64,000 nt of DNA, from assembly GCA_003116975.1 (NCBI GenBank), contig BGKB01000032.1, positions 62,001 to 126,000 of the forward strand, read 5' to 3'. A program made the translations under genes and the position numbers. This document shows positions 11,401 to 20,139 of this stretch, piece by piece. Source of the DNA: Aurantiochytrium sp. KH105 (Eukaryota > Sar > Bigyra > Thraustochytrida > Thraustochytriidae). Positions within the stretch are counted from its first letter, which is position 1, and each line of letters opens with the position of its first letter. The notes under the pieces are model-generated. The model searched no databases. It worked only from the letters and a program-made list of their open reading frames with translations, and was not told the DNA's origin.

Positions 11401-12065
11401 GCCGCGGTGTGATGCTTTTCATCTGGCTGAGCACATGCCATCATGAGCGCTGTGTTTCCATTGTTGTTCTGCAGGTCAAGCTTTGCGCCGCGCTGGATGA
11501 GCAACTGGGCCGTGTCGGGCTGGTCGTAGCGGCACGCGCTTATGAGCGCGGTCCATCCGTAGTTGTTCTGCAGGTCAAGCTTTGCGCCGCGCTGGATGAG
11601 CAACTGGGCCGTGTCGGGCTGGTCGTAGCAGCACGCGAGCATGAGCGCGGTCCATCCCTTGTCGGCCTGCAGGTCGAGCTTTGCGCCGCGCTGGATGAGC
11701 AACTGGGCCGTGTCGGGATGGCCGTAGCGGCACGCGAGCATGAGCGCGGTGCATACCTCGTTGTTCTGCAGGTCAAGCTTTGCGCCGCGCTGGATGAGCA
11801 ACTGGGCCGTGTCGGGCTGGTCGTAGCGGCACGCGAGCAGGAGCGCGGTCCATCCATCGTTGTCCTGCAGGTCGAGGTTGGCGCCTTGCTCAACAAGCCA
11901 CCGCGCGATGGCGGGGTGGCCCCCGGAGGCTGGATGAAGGGCCCACATGAGCGGCGTGAGCTCATTCGTCGTCACCGTCGCGTCGAGCAGGGCGGGGTCG
12001 TCCTGCACGGCGCGCTGTACGCCGACGAGGTCGCCGTTCTTGATGAGGTCGTACATGTCCGCCAT
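7959..12065 (-). CDS. Ankyrin-repeat / protein kinase / RING-IBR fusion protein (one intron)
   Basis: Exon 1 is 12065-11182, the intron 11181-11110 (72 nt, donor GTAAGT, acceptor CACTTTCAG) and exon 2 11109-7959. The frame is kept and the product has 1344 residues. Residues 1-245 are ankyrin repeats, several nearly identical (QLLIQRGAKLDLQNN). After a linker, two more ankyrin units follow (about 312-375), then a helical, SAM-like and coiled-coil middle (about 405-815). A kinase domain occupies about 865-1095, with Lys894, HCDVKPEN (Asp986), DFD in place of DFG (Asp1004) and MAPEL. The end carries a Cys-rich RING-like block (CAICLD from about 1101) and an IBR/RING2-like block (CPRCAAAF to CAWC, about 1230-1260, then CHQHVARC). 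The predicted role is binding partners through ankyrins, phosphorylating and ubiquitinating them. Substrates are unknown. The catalytic Lys, loop Asp and metal-binding Asp are kept, so the kinase may be active. Confidence 0.88.
11440..11890 (-). repeat. 99-bp coding tandem repeats (ankyrin units)
   Basis: The core CTGCAGGTCAAGCTTTGCGC (plus-strand sense, with small variants) recurs at about 11470, 11569, 11668, 11767 and 11866, a period of 99 bp or 33 codons. Identity between units is very high at DNA level, unlike the older ankyrin units in exon 2, which indicates recent expansion or gene conversion. Confidence 0.9.
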
Positions 12066-12294
12066 TCTTGCGCGCGCGGCGCCGTGGCGTGGGCGAGGCG
12101 CGCGGGTCTGGCTCGAGCGCGGCGGCCGCGACGGGCTGGAGAGGACGAGGAGGGCGAGGACGGAGACGGGGACGGGAGCGAAGTAAAAGGGTTTGCCGCA
12201 GCGCAGCAGCGATTGCAGCGCCCGGCAGCGAGGGCGGGCGAGGAAAGCGAGAGCGCCTGGAGAGCGCCTGCAGATTGATGGCGCAGTCGCAGGA
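12066..12294. other. 5' flank of the ankyrin-kinase gene
   Basis: GC-rich sequence directly upstream of the minus-strand start at 12065, running into duplicated segment R2. No separate gene is supported. Confidence 0.5.
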
Positions 12295-13914
12295 TCGTCG
12301 CGGTGGCGGTTGGAGAAGGGCGGGCCGAGGCACCGCGACTCGTGGGCCGTAGAGAGGGCGTTGGCGAATGCTGCCGAGCCGCTCCAGAGGCGCTGCTTTG
12401 CTCTGCGTCTGGGTAGCGGGGCGTGCGTGCAGCATTGGTTGATGCGGACGCACTGCCTCGCGAGAAGACCATGACCTGTGAGTTCAGTTTGGAAGTAGAT
12501 CAGTCAGCCCAGACCCAAAGTCCTACGTAGTCTGAAAAACTGACTCGGTCGTCGCACGCAACTCACCGTCCCCTGCCGCGACATCTCAAGTTTGCGCGCA
12601 CGAAATTGACGCAAGCTCGCGCATCGACGGTGAGCGCAGTCCTTCGAGCTGACGCGGGCGAGAATGGGGTGAGGACTTCGTCTTGCAGGAATATGCAAAG
12701 AGAGCGACGTGGATCTGAAGGAGCGAGCAATCACAGCGAGGACAAGGATAAAGGCGATCGCATTCTTTTCCAGAGCAGAGCTCGAGTCAGCAGCAACCGA
12801 TTTGCACTGGACAGCTTGTCTGCCTTCACTTTGGTGGCCTTGCTTCGTGGACAATGGCGGAAGACGATGAGCGACGAAGTCCAAAATGATCACAGCGAGA
12901 TGCGTGGAGTGAATGCACCCCTTGCATCATCTCAGAAGGGCCACGTGAGATTTAAAAAAAAGGTGCTGGCCATAGCGGTATATCAGTTCCTTTTTTTAAC
13001 TCCGGCATAGTGAAAAACTTTCGTGGACTAAAAGACTTTACGAATTTAACCTCTTTGCTGCTCGACTTTGCAGGCGGAGAAATTGCTTGCCAAGCGAAAT
13101 GTCGCATCGGCAGGCATCCCAGGGTCTTGGCGAATGGCTTCAAAAGTCTGCAGTGCGCGGGCGAGCGTATGTTCGCTCGATGCTCTGTGTGGCACAAGAT
13201 TTGCCACTAGGATCAGCTTCAAATCCAACAACGAAGATAACGAGTAACAAGGTTGTTGAGCGCGAGTGCCGGCGGCGTGAGTGAGCCACGAAAGGAACAG
13301 AGGTCCAGGGCGTAGCTGTGCCTGGTGACTTTTGGCGAGACGATTCGAAAACAGCAAGCAAGGCCAAGAAGATCGCAGCATTGTTTCGAGCCTCAGGGAG
13401 CACTTCAGGTCTCAAAGTGATAATATATCAAGAAAGTGGTCTCGATAGATGACGACGCAAACCCGCGTTTGTTATCCGAACCTAAAGTTGTCGCCGACAA
13501 TTTCCGGCGTGAGGAATGGACGTAATTTGTTCTGCACGCTGGCACGTACGCCTGCGCCTTTCCCGCGCTAGCGACGAAGATGCTGCGCTCGAAGCTTAGC
13601 CCATGCTTGCTGTACAACAGCGGTATCGCTAAAGAGAGGGTTCGTTTCTCCAGCAGGCTTATTTTTGCATTTCCCGACGTGGCGATGGCAAGCATCTGAG
13701 TCGTCACCTGTATCCTTCAAGCTTCATGCGCAAAAGTAGCACGGGCAAGTGCCACATTTGAGAGCACAGCAGCCAACAAAGTCAGCAAAGACCACCGAAC
13801 GCCAGGGGCACAACATGGTGAGAATCTCATTCTGGATGGTGCGAATGTGATCCTGCGTCGTCGGATCTAGCCCGTGCTCACGAAGCGCTGCATCAAGACG
13901 AAGCTGAAGCTGAC
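12295..13914. repeat. Segmental direct duplication, copy 2 (R2)
   Basis: Same orientation as 6785-8412. Left landmark: AATGCTGCCGAGCCGCTCC near 12367, matching 6851. The right limit is just after AAGCTGAAGCTGACG near 13914, where similarity stops abruptly. Together with R1 it brackets the intact ankyrin-kinase gene. Confidence 0.85.
13483..13914 (-). pseudogene. Decayed 3' fragment of an ankyrin-kinase-RBR gene
   Basis: Minus-strand sequence matching the last ~150 codons of the 7959-12065 gene. A readable piece keeps LRLDAALREHGLDPTTQ and IRTIQNEILTM, then the zinc ligands decay (CPRC becomes CPWR) and the Trp codon of FCAWC is TGA. Further deletions of a few to about 20 bp break the remaining frame, and the kinase and ankyrin parts are absent. 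It is the residue of a second copy of the fusion gene and should not be translated. Confidence 0.85.
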
Positions 13915-14771
13915 GACAAATAGAATGAACTTCGGTCAGACTCAATATAATGCACGACAAGATTTACGCGAGAGTAATGTGCCTGCAAAGCTTTTTTCAA
14001 TTACGGTTCCGTAAGAACCAAAGATTGCAAAAATGTTCCACGACCTGCAGGAGACCTTCCCTCGAAACGACCCAAACCAAAGCCAATACAATCATCGCGA
14101 GCAAGATGGTCGAGCTCAGCCCGTGGTTTTCGCCCTTGCTGAAAAAATTCAAAAGGTCTACGAAAGCCAAGATCGCTGGTAAAACACTCACCAAGAGACG
14201 CTTTTTTTTTTTTACTATTCTTTGCAGTGGCGTACTCCGTTGGCTCTCCATCCACCACCTCCTTGACCTCCTCCACCTCCTGTCTCCATACGTTCTCGCC
14301 CCTCTCTACCTTCACCTTGAAAAAGAAAAAGAAACCGCTCATGCCCAAATAAAGTCATCGTCTTGACGGACCTCGAACCAACACGCCGCGTTGCCGTTCA
14401 ACCATTTATGCAAGATTTTCTCATTCGAATGTTCATCATCATGCGGTGAAACGTGCTCTATGCTCGCCATTTACCTACTTGCTGAGAGCCATTGTCTTTG
14501 TGGACTTCTTCTCGCCGATGTCCTTCTTGGAAAACTCGGTCGACAGCTAGCCTAGACTATCTGCCACTGGCTGGCTAAAAGCATGGACGGTATTTGCCAA
14601 AAGAGATTGATTCCTTGCTTGACTGTCACCGTGCCGGTCCTCAGTCCAGGTCGGCGCGCCTCTCGCGATACTTGCCTCGTGTTGCCTCGTCATCCTGCCC
14701 TGTCGCTCGTCAGGCCGCCTCACGTCGCCTCGCCCTCGCAGGAACGAGAGACGAGCAAAGATCGCGCCCTC
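13915..14771. other. Spacer upstream of the PAP2-like gene
   Basis: It holds the right limit of R2 and the 5' flank of the plus-strand lipid enzyme gene. A run of 12 T lies at about 14202-14213. A possible small minus-strand gene at 13997-14342 is listed separately with low confidence. Confidence 0.5.
13997..14342 (-). CDS. Possible small tail-anchored protein, weak candidate
   Basis: From ATG 14342 a 115-codon frame reads through to 14001, and a second frame ending at 13997 contains a clear membrane segment (TILLAMIVLALVWVV) followed by basic residues. A consensus donor (GTGAGT at 14191) and the acceptor TTTCGTAG (ending 14158) would join the two in phase. The intron would then be only 34 nt, well below the 72-357 nt seen elsewhere in this window. 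The N-terminal part is Gly/Glu/Val-rich, from a purine-rich tract. This may be chance, and no family is recognised. Confidence 0.2.
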
Positions 14772-15737
14772 ATGCTCGCCTCCTCGAACAGCGACGAGCT
14801 CGAACACACGCCGTCTGCCGGCCAATCAAGGCATATAGCCACGCGTCGAACGGGACGACGAGCGTGCAGCATAAGCTCGTTGTACACGGATGGTGGAACT
14901 GTCGTGAGCGAAGCCCTCGTCTTGAGCGGCGGATTCTGGTGGCGACTACACGAGGAGGCCTTTCTCCTGCATAAGCAATGGAAGGCGATCATACGCAATG
15001 CTTTCGTGCTCATTTATGGGGGTTCGATCGTCTTTCTCAATATTGCTTTCTACCGATATCCGCAAGATCTGGCCGTCAAACGTCTTCCGGATCTCGGTCA
15101 CGAGGTCATTCCGCGTTTCAGTCCTGCGGCCGCAGACTCTGGCATCGTGGACCTTCCACTCTTTGCCGTATGCATTACGGCCGGCGCCATGCTCCTTGCG
15201 CTCTTTGTCAATAATGCCAGCGCAGGGACACGAAATCCCAAGCCCCACGCTGTCAATGTGGTGCTCCGTACCTCATCCGTTTACGCGCTTGGCCAGACAT
15301 TGCGTGCCGCTCTCTATCTCTCTACGTCGACACCCGGCGCTGCCGATCGATGTCTCACCGCGGCGCATCCCGAGCGCTTCAAGCCGACGCTGGTCGAGTG
15401 TTTCTACATGTTCGGCAACATCTATCACAATTGTGGCGACCTCATGTTTTCGGGTCACATGCTCCTCATGTTGGTCTTGAGCATTTCCGTCTTTCACTAT
15501 GGCGAGTCTGCCTTTTGGATTTCACCCAAGCGCAACCGAATTATCGGGGCTGCGCTCCTCGTACTCTGCGTTCTCGAGAGTTTCCTCATTCTCGCCTCGA
15601 GACACCATTACACCTCTGACATTGTTGTTGCCTGGTACATTACGCCGCTCCTCTGGTATTATCATTCGACAAAGCTCCATCCCCGCGACGCGCGTCCCGA
15701 TCTCGACGCCATTGCTTATCGTGTGCTCAGCGAGTGA
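14772..15737 (+). CDS. PAP2 / sphingomyelin synthase-like membrane phosphotransferase
   Basis: An integral membrane enzyme of the PAP2_C (sphingomyelin synthase-related) family, which moves a phospho-headgroup between a glycerolipid and ceramide or diacylglycerol, usually in Golgi or plasma membrane. With ATG 14772 the protein has 321 residues and about six hydrophobic segments. The family signatures are clear: CGDLMFSGH, and RHHYTSDIVVAWYIT near the C-terminus with His279 and Asp283. These correspond to the catalytic His-His-Asp triad. The frame is open back to 14583, but that part is Arg/Ser-rich and probably leader sequence. Headgroup and acceptor cannot be told from sequence; phosphatidylcholine:ceramide or PC:DAG phosphotransferase are both possible. 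The threonine aldolase gene follows on the same strand. Confidence 0.82.
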   Translation: MLASSNSDELEHTPSAGQSRHIATRRTGRRACSISSLYTDGGTVVSEALVLSGGFWWRLHEEAFLLHKQWKAIIRNAFVLIYGGSIVFLNIAFYRYPQDLAVKRLPDLGHEVIPRFSPAAADSGIVDLPLFAVCITAGAMLLALFVNNASAGTRNPKPHAVNVVLRTSSVYALGQTLRAALYLSTSTPGAADRCLTAAHPERFKPTLVECFYMFGNIYHNCGDLMFSGHMLLMLVLSISVFHYGESAFWISPKRNRIIGAALLVLCVLESFLILASRHHYTSDIVVAWYITPLLWYYHSTKLHPRDARPDLDAIAYRVLSE

Positions 15738-16261
15738 GACTCTTGATTCCTTTGCTGCGCAAGAACGAACTCGTCATCCCGCGCAAAATAAGGCGTTGCT
15801 GAGCGAGCTCAGGATCTGGCTTTCGACAAAGAAAATAGATCTTGCTTGGACACCGATATTCTCTGGTCACCCTGACCATTCTTTGCGTGCGCCATCTGAC
15901 ATCTGACTGACAATTTAGTACAACACAACTCTGGATTTTGACCTGAAAACTCATTCTTTCCTTTTATCAAAAAACACGCTTTCTTCGGATCTACCACAAC
16001 CTTTTGGAGCAAGCGCGCTTTCCAAGTTCAGTAGTCCCCGCTGCTCTTCCCGTTTTGCAATCTTGGTTTCCGGGGCGCAAACTCATACCACACATAGCGC
16101 TCGCTGCACAGACAACGGAGCGCTTCAACTTGGCTTGATCGGGTCACTCCGCGTTTCCCCTTGCGCCACCTCGGAGGCTAGCCTTGCGCGCGTCGCAGTC
16201 GCAGTCGCAGTCGCGGTCGCAGTCGCAGTCGCGGTCGCAGTCGCAGTTGCGATCAGCAGCC
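15738..16261. other. Spacer upstream of threonine aldolase
   Basis: No gene seen. AT-richer in 15890-16010 than the rest of the window. Ends in the GTCGCA repeat described next. Confidence 0.6.
16192..16256 (+). repeat. (GTCGCA)n hexanucleotide repeat abutting the threonine aldolase start
   Basis: About eleven hexamer units (GTCGCA with GTCGCG variants) end six bases before the ATG at 16262. They are in frame with it and would read Gln-Ser / Arg-Ser if an upstream non-ATG start were used, but they are probably 5' UTR. Confidence 0.85.
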
Positions 16262-17392
16262 ATGGACTTTGGCGCCGACCATGTCGCTGGAGCGCTGCCC
16301 GAAGTGCTCGCAGCCGTGGCGACGGCCTTGGGACCCGAGGCCGGGCCAGCAGCATCGTACGGAGGTGACGCGTGGACTGCAAAGGCGATTGACGCAGTAC
16401 GAGACGTGTTCGAACAACCAGACGCCGAAGTCCTGCTCCTCGTTAACGGCACGGCGACCAATGCTCTCGCCCTGGCGTGCCTTACTCCGCCCTATGGATC
16501 GACGTACTGCTCGCGGAACGCGCACATTGCCACCAGCGAGTGCGGTGCCCCCGAGTTCTTTTCCGGAGGCGCAAAGCTCGAGCTTGTTGACGCCGACGCT
16601 GACGGCAAACTCGTATTTGACACGCTCGAGTCGCGACTCGCGAGCAGAGCCGCAAATCCCAAAGCCCCGCACCAAAACGTCCCGAGCGCTGTTTCCGTAA
16701 CACAACCCACCGAAGATGGTGGTGTCTACAGCGTTGCAGAGATCGAGGCCATTGCCGCTCTCGCCCTTAAACACAACATGCTGGTGCACATGGACGGTGC
16801 ACGTTTCGCCAACGCTTTGCAAGCCGAATCGCAGGCGACGCCCGCAGAAATGACTTGGAAAGCAGGCGTAGATGTTCTCTCCCTGGGGACGACGAAAAAC
16901 GGCACGCTCTGCTGCGAAGCCATTGTCTTCTTCACGTCTGCGCAATCACGTCTTGCCGAAGCACGATTTCGATGCAAGCGTGCGGGTCACTTTTTGGAGA
17001 AGCAACGCTTTCTTGCCGCGCAAATGCTCGCATACCTCAAAAACGATCTCTGGTTGCGCTCTGCGCGAAATGCCAATGATCGTGCATCTGACCTTGCTCG
17101 CGGCATTGCAGCGACGCCGGGATGCAGCCTCGTGCGCCAGCCCGCCATCAACATTCTCTTTGTCGAGATGGACAAGGCCGTCATTGCCGCACTCCGCGAC
17201 CGCGGCATCCAGCTTTCGCTCACAGCCGGGTCTGAAGAGTCTCGGGGCACGCCAGAGGACCCGGAACGACGCGCTCGATTTCGCATGTGCACGCAATGGT
17301 CGACGACGTCGAGCCACATTGACGATTTTTTGTGCATTCTGCGCGAGGTCTGCAGCGCCAACGCAGCAGCGCCAACGCAGCTGCACGCTTGA
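16262..17392 (+). CDS. Threonine aldolase-like PLP enzyme (beta-eliminating lyase fold)
   Basis: Fold-type I pyridoxal-phosphate enzyme, predicted to cleave threonine or allo-threonine to glycine and acetaldehyde. The product has 376 residues from ATG 16262. Motifs are NGTATNALAL (cofactor phosphate region), the His-containing segment SRNAHIATSECGAPE, MDGARFANAL with Asp178, and SLGTTKNGTLCCEA with the PLP Lys212. Length and motif order match low-specificity threonine aldolases. No targeting signal is obvious. It converges on DDX41, with only 30 bp between the two stop codons. Related beta-eliminating lyases (for example phenylserine aldolase) cannot be excluded. Confidence 0.88.
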   Translation: MDFGADHVAGALPEVLAAVATALGPEAGPAASYGGDAWTAKAIDAVRDVFEQPDAEVLLLVNGTATNALALACLTPPYGSTYCSRNAHIATSECGAPEFFSGGAKLELVDADADGKLVFDTLESRLASRAANPKAPHQNVPSAVSVTQPTEDGGVYSVAEIEAIAALALKHNMLVHMDGARFANALQAESQATPAEMTWKAGVDVLSLGTTKNGTLCCEAIVFFTSAQSRLAEARFRCKRAGHFLEKQRFLAAQMLAYLKNDLWLRSARNANDRASDLARGIAATPGCSLVRQPAINILFVEMDKAVIAALRDRGIQLSLTAGSEESRGTPEDPERRARFRMCTQWSTTSSHIDDFLCILREVCSANAAAPTQLHA

Positions 17393-17422
17393 AAAACCGA
17401 GGGGCACCGTTTTTCTCGGGGC

Positions 17423-19429
17423 TTACCAGTCGCCACCAAAGGCCGCCCCGCCCACGACATCGCGGGTCGAAGACTGTTCTCTGCGTAACTTTTCCGCGAG
17501 CGCTGGACACGTTGTGATTTCGTGACCGAGACCACCGCAATAGGCGCATGATGAATCGCCCGCGTCGCCGCCGCCAAACGAGCCATCCTGACCGGCTTCA
17601 GCTGCGAACTTTTCAGAGGGATCCTCGATCTGCAGCAGGACGGGCGGAATTCGCTGTTTGGCCTCGCGCAAAAGATGCTTGAGATCTAAAAGCACAGAGG
17701 TGTCCACGCCGCTGTTCAAAAACGTAGTGGCCACACCTGTACGCCCTCCACGGCCCGTCCGACCAATGCGATGCACGTAGTTCTCAATCTCCTTGGGCAT
17801 GTCAAAGTTGATCACATGCTGAATGTTGTCGATATCGAGACCCTTGGCCGCCACGTCTGTAGCCACGAGCACGTCCTTGGTGCGGGCCTTGAACTGCCGC
17901 AGACCGGCGCTACGCTCCTCCTGAGCTTTGTCACCGTGGATTGCCACGGCTTCCACGCCCTTGAGCAACAAATATTCGTAAATATCGTCGACGTCCTTTT
18001 TGTTTTGCGTGAAAATGACCACTGGAGGTGGCGTCTTTTGCAGCGTCGGCAGCAGGTGCGGGATACGCGCTTCGTCGCGCATAAATTCAATTTCCTGAAT
18101 CACGTTCAAATTCGCCGCGCCAGCACGACTTGCGTTCACTGTAATGGGTTGCACGAGCGAGGTCTGGGCAAACTCGACAAGTCGAGTGGGCATGGTCGCA
18201 CTAAAGAGCAACATTTGACGCTGTAATTTACAAAACCCGAGCACAGTCTGTAGCTCCTCGTCAAATTCCGAAATCATGCGATCGCTCTCATCGAGACACA
18301 CATACCTACACACATCAAGGTTGAGTTGGCCCCGCTGCAAAAAGTCGATGATACGACCCGGAGTACCCACCACAATGTGCGCGCCGCGCTGGCGGTAGTC
18401 GCCAAGCTGCTCGCGCTTGTCTTGACCGCCGATTGCAAGAATGGCGCGAATCGACGGGAAAAAAGAGCTCGGGTCATCCTCGCGCATCGAGGCCAAGAAA
18501 CCCTGAATCACCTCAAAGGTCTGAGCCTGCAGCTCGCGGGAAGGCCCCATGATGATCCCGAACGGGCCCTCGCTGCCCACCAAAGGGGCGCGCATCTCCA
18601 TGCCCAGAGCCAGAAGCACTAATGGAAGCGTAAACGTAATTGTCTTGCCTGAACCCGTGAATGCAATGCCGATCATATCGCGACCGCTGAAAGCAACGGG
18701 CAGACCTTGCATTTGGATTGGCGTCGGCGACTTGATACCCTTTTTGGCCAAGGCCTTGACAAAGATGCGGGGAATGCGCATTGCCCAGAATGAGTCAATT
18801 GGCGGTGGAATGTCCTTACCATCCACTAGAATGTGGTTTTCGGTGCGTTTTCGTCGTCGCTCCTCCTCGGTCATGGCCTGCATGCGCCGCGTGGGCTTCC
18901 ATCCAGTCTCGAGTCGTTTCGTATACACAGTTCCCGTTGCCCGTTCCTTGGCCGAGGCAAGGGCGATTTGCTGCGCTTTGACATTGGCAAGGAACTTGGC
19001 TTTTTCAGCAGCGCGCTGCTCGGCCTCGTAATTGGGGTTTGCACGAAGCTCGCGCGCCACTTCAACGAGGGATTTTTCTTCTGCCGCTGGCACGCCGTGA
19101 GCGTCTGTACCGTTGTTCTCCCCTGCGCCGTTTTCGCCATCGTCCGAGAGTTTGTGGTGGGCTACGTCTCCCGAGCTCGACGCCGTCGTGCGCCGCACTG
19201 CGGTGGACCCGCCCACAACGGCGCGTCTCGACCGGGCTGCTGCCCGTTTCCGCTGCCTTGACGCGGCTGTCGTCACCAGCAATTCGTCCTCCTCGGCGTT
19301 CTGTGCCTTTGCTTCGCCGCCCATCTCCTCGCCAGCGCTGTCCAGCTGCTTGTGGGCGGGAGCGGCGGTGGCGGTGGCGGCAGCGACGACCTCGTGGCCA
19401 TCCGCGGTGGCTTGGCCATCTTCGGCCAT
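17423..19429 (-). CDS. DDX41: DEAD-box RNA helicase DDX41 / abstrakt orthologue
   Basis: ATP-dependent RNA helicase of the spliceosome C complex in animals, also a nucleic-acid sensor there. From ATG 19429 the protein has 668 residues. Order: an acidic, Ala-rich N-terminus with KR patches (55-70), the DDX41-type lead-in VYTKRLETGWKPTR (168-181), Q motif, motif I AFTGSGKT (256-263), PSREL, TPGRI, motif II DESD (380-383) instead of DEAD, SAT (410-412), and motif VI HRIGRTGR (553-560). The C-terminal zinc knuckle C-x2-C-x4-H-x4-C at 628-641 (CAYCGGLGHEITTC) is diagnostic for DDX41. The Ser replacing Ala in motif II is unusual. The frame is open to 19741, but the added part looks untranslated. 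Confidence 0.95.
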   Translation of the reverse strand: MAEDGQATADGHEVVAAATATAAPAHKQLDSAGEEMGGEAKAQNAEEDELLVTTAASRQRKRAAARSRRAVVGGSTAVRRTTASSSGDVAHHKLSDDGENGAGENNGTDAHGVPAAEEKSLVEVARELRANPNYEAEQRAAEKAKFLANVKAQQIALASAKERATGTVYTKRLETGWKPTRRMQAMTEEERRRKRTENHILVDGKDIPPPIDSFWAMRIPRIFVKALAKKGIKSPTPIQMQGLPVAFSGRDMIGIAFTGSGKTITFTLPLVLLALGMEMRAPLVGSEGPFGIIMGPSRELQAQTFEVIQGFLASMREDDPSSFFPSIRAILAIGGQDKREQLGDYRQRGAHIVVGTPGRIIDFLQRGQLNLDVCRYVCLDESDRMISEFDEELQTVLGFCKLQRQMLLFSATMPTRLVEFAQTSLVQPITVNASRAGAANLNVIQEIEFMRDEARIPHLLPTLQKTPPPVVIFTQNKKDVDDIYEYLLLKGVEAVAIHGDKAQEERSAGLRQFKARTKDVLVATDVAAKGLDIDNIQHVINFDMPKEIENYVHRIGRTGRGGRTGVATTFLNSGVDTSVLLDLKHLLREAKQRIPPVLLQIEDPSEKFAAEAGQDGSFGGGDAGDSSCAYCGGLGHEITTCPALAEKLRREQSSTRDVVGGAAFGGDW

Positions 19430-20139
19430 CTCAACAGGACAAAAGCTCTCTCGGCAAAGCTTTGCGAGGTTTACCTGGACGCGGACGCGTGCGCACGGAT
19501 CACACGAGCCGCGCCGCTGCGCTCCTCGCTTTGATAGGCAACCTCGCTCCCAAGCTGCGTCTGCGTCTCTGACGAATCGCCTTTGTCGAAAAAAAGGAGA
19601 GTTTAACAAATTTCTTTCGCGATGCCATGGTGCGACGACATGGTGGATAGAAAATCTGCGACGAGCGAGCTCAAAGGGCGAGTTTTCAACGGCCGCGCTC
19701 CATGGTTTGCCCAGTCTACGTTTGATCCATATTTGTCTCAAGAGTCTTTACGTTGAAAAAGAATCCTCAAAGAACCAACCGTCCAATGGATCATTCATTC
19801 ATTTTCATTCATTCATTCGTTCGTTCGTTAAAAGTCTTGCGCGATCGCCTCGCCATGGGGGGGGGGGGCGATAATGTATGAAGTTCCTCGTTTGCTTCCA
19901 GCCTTATCCAACGCAGTCCATTGCCAAGATGGACCAAGAATCCTCCTTTTCAGTGTTGCTGATCGCCCAAGGAAGGTGGGACCACCACCATCAACTCTTC
20001 TTGACAGTGAAAAAAAACGATGATATCAAGACCCGCGAAGATGCAGGAAGCACGGAGGTAGTATCACACCATAAGTGGGACGAAGTTATTGATCATTTTA
20101 TTGTGGGCAAAAGTGAGCAGCCGCTGCCGAGTCAACATG
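19430..20139. other. Spacer between DDX41 and Slingshot genes
   Basis: 5' flank of DDX41 and 3' UTR of the Slingshot gene. It holds (TTCA)n/(TTCG)n at 19792-19829 and a 10-base G run near 19858-19868. A plus-strand 89-codon frame (19878-20147) overlaps the Slingshot 3' end and shows no domain. Confidence 0.6.
19792..19829. repeat. (ATTC)n / (GTTC)n microsatellite
   Basis: About nine tetranucleotide units with one interruption, changing from ATTC to GTTC. Confidence 0.85.
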
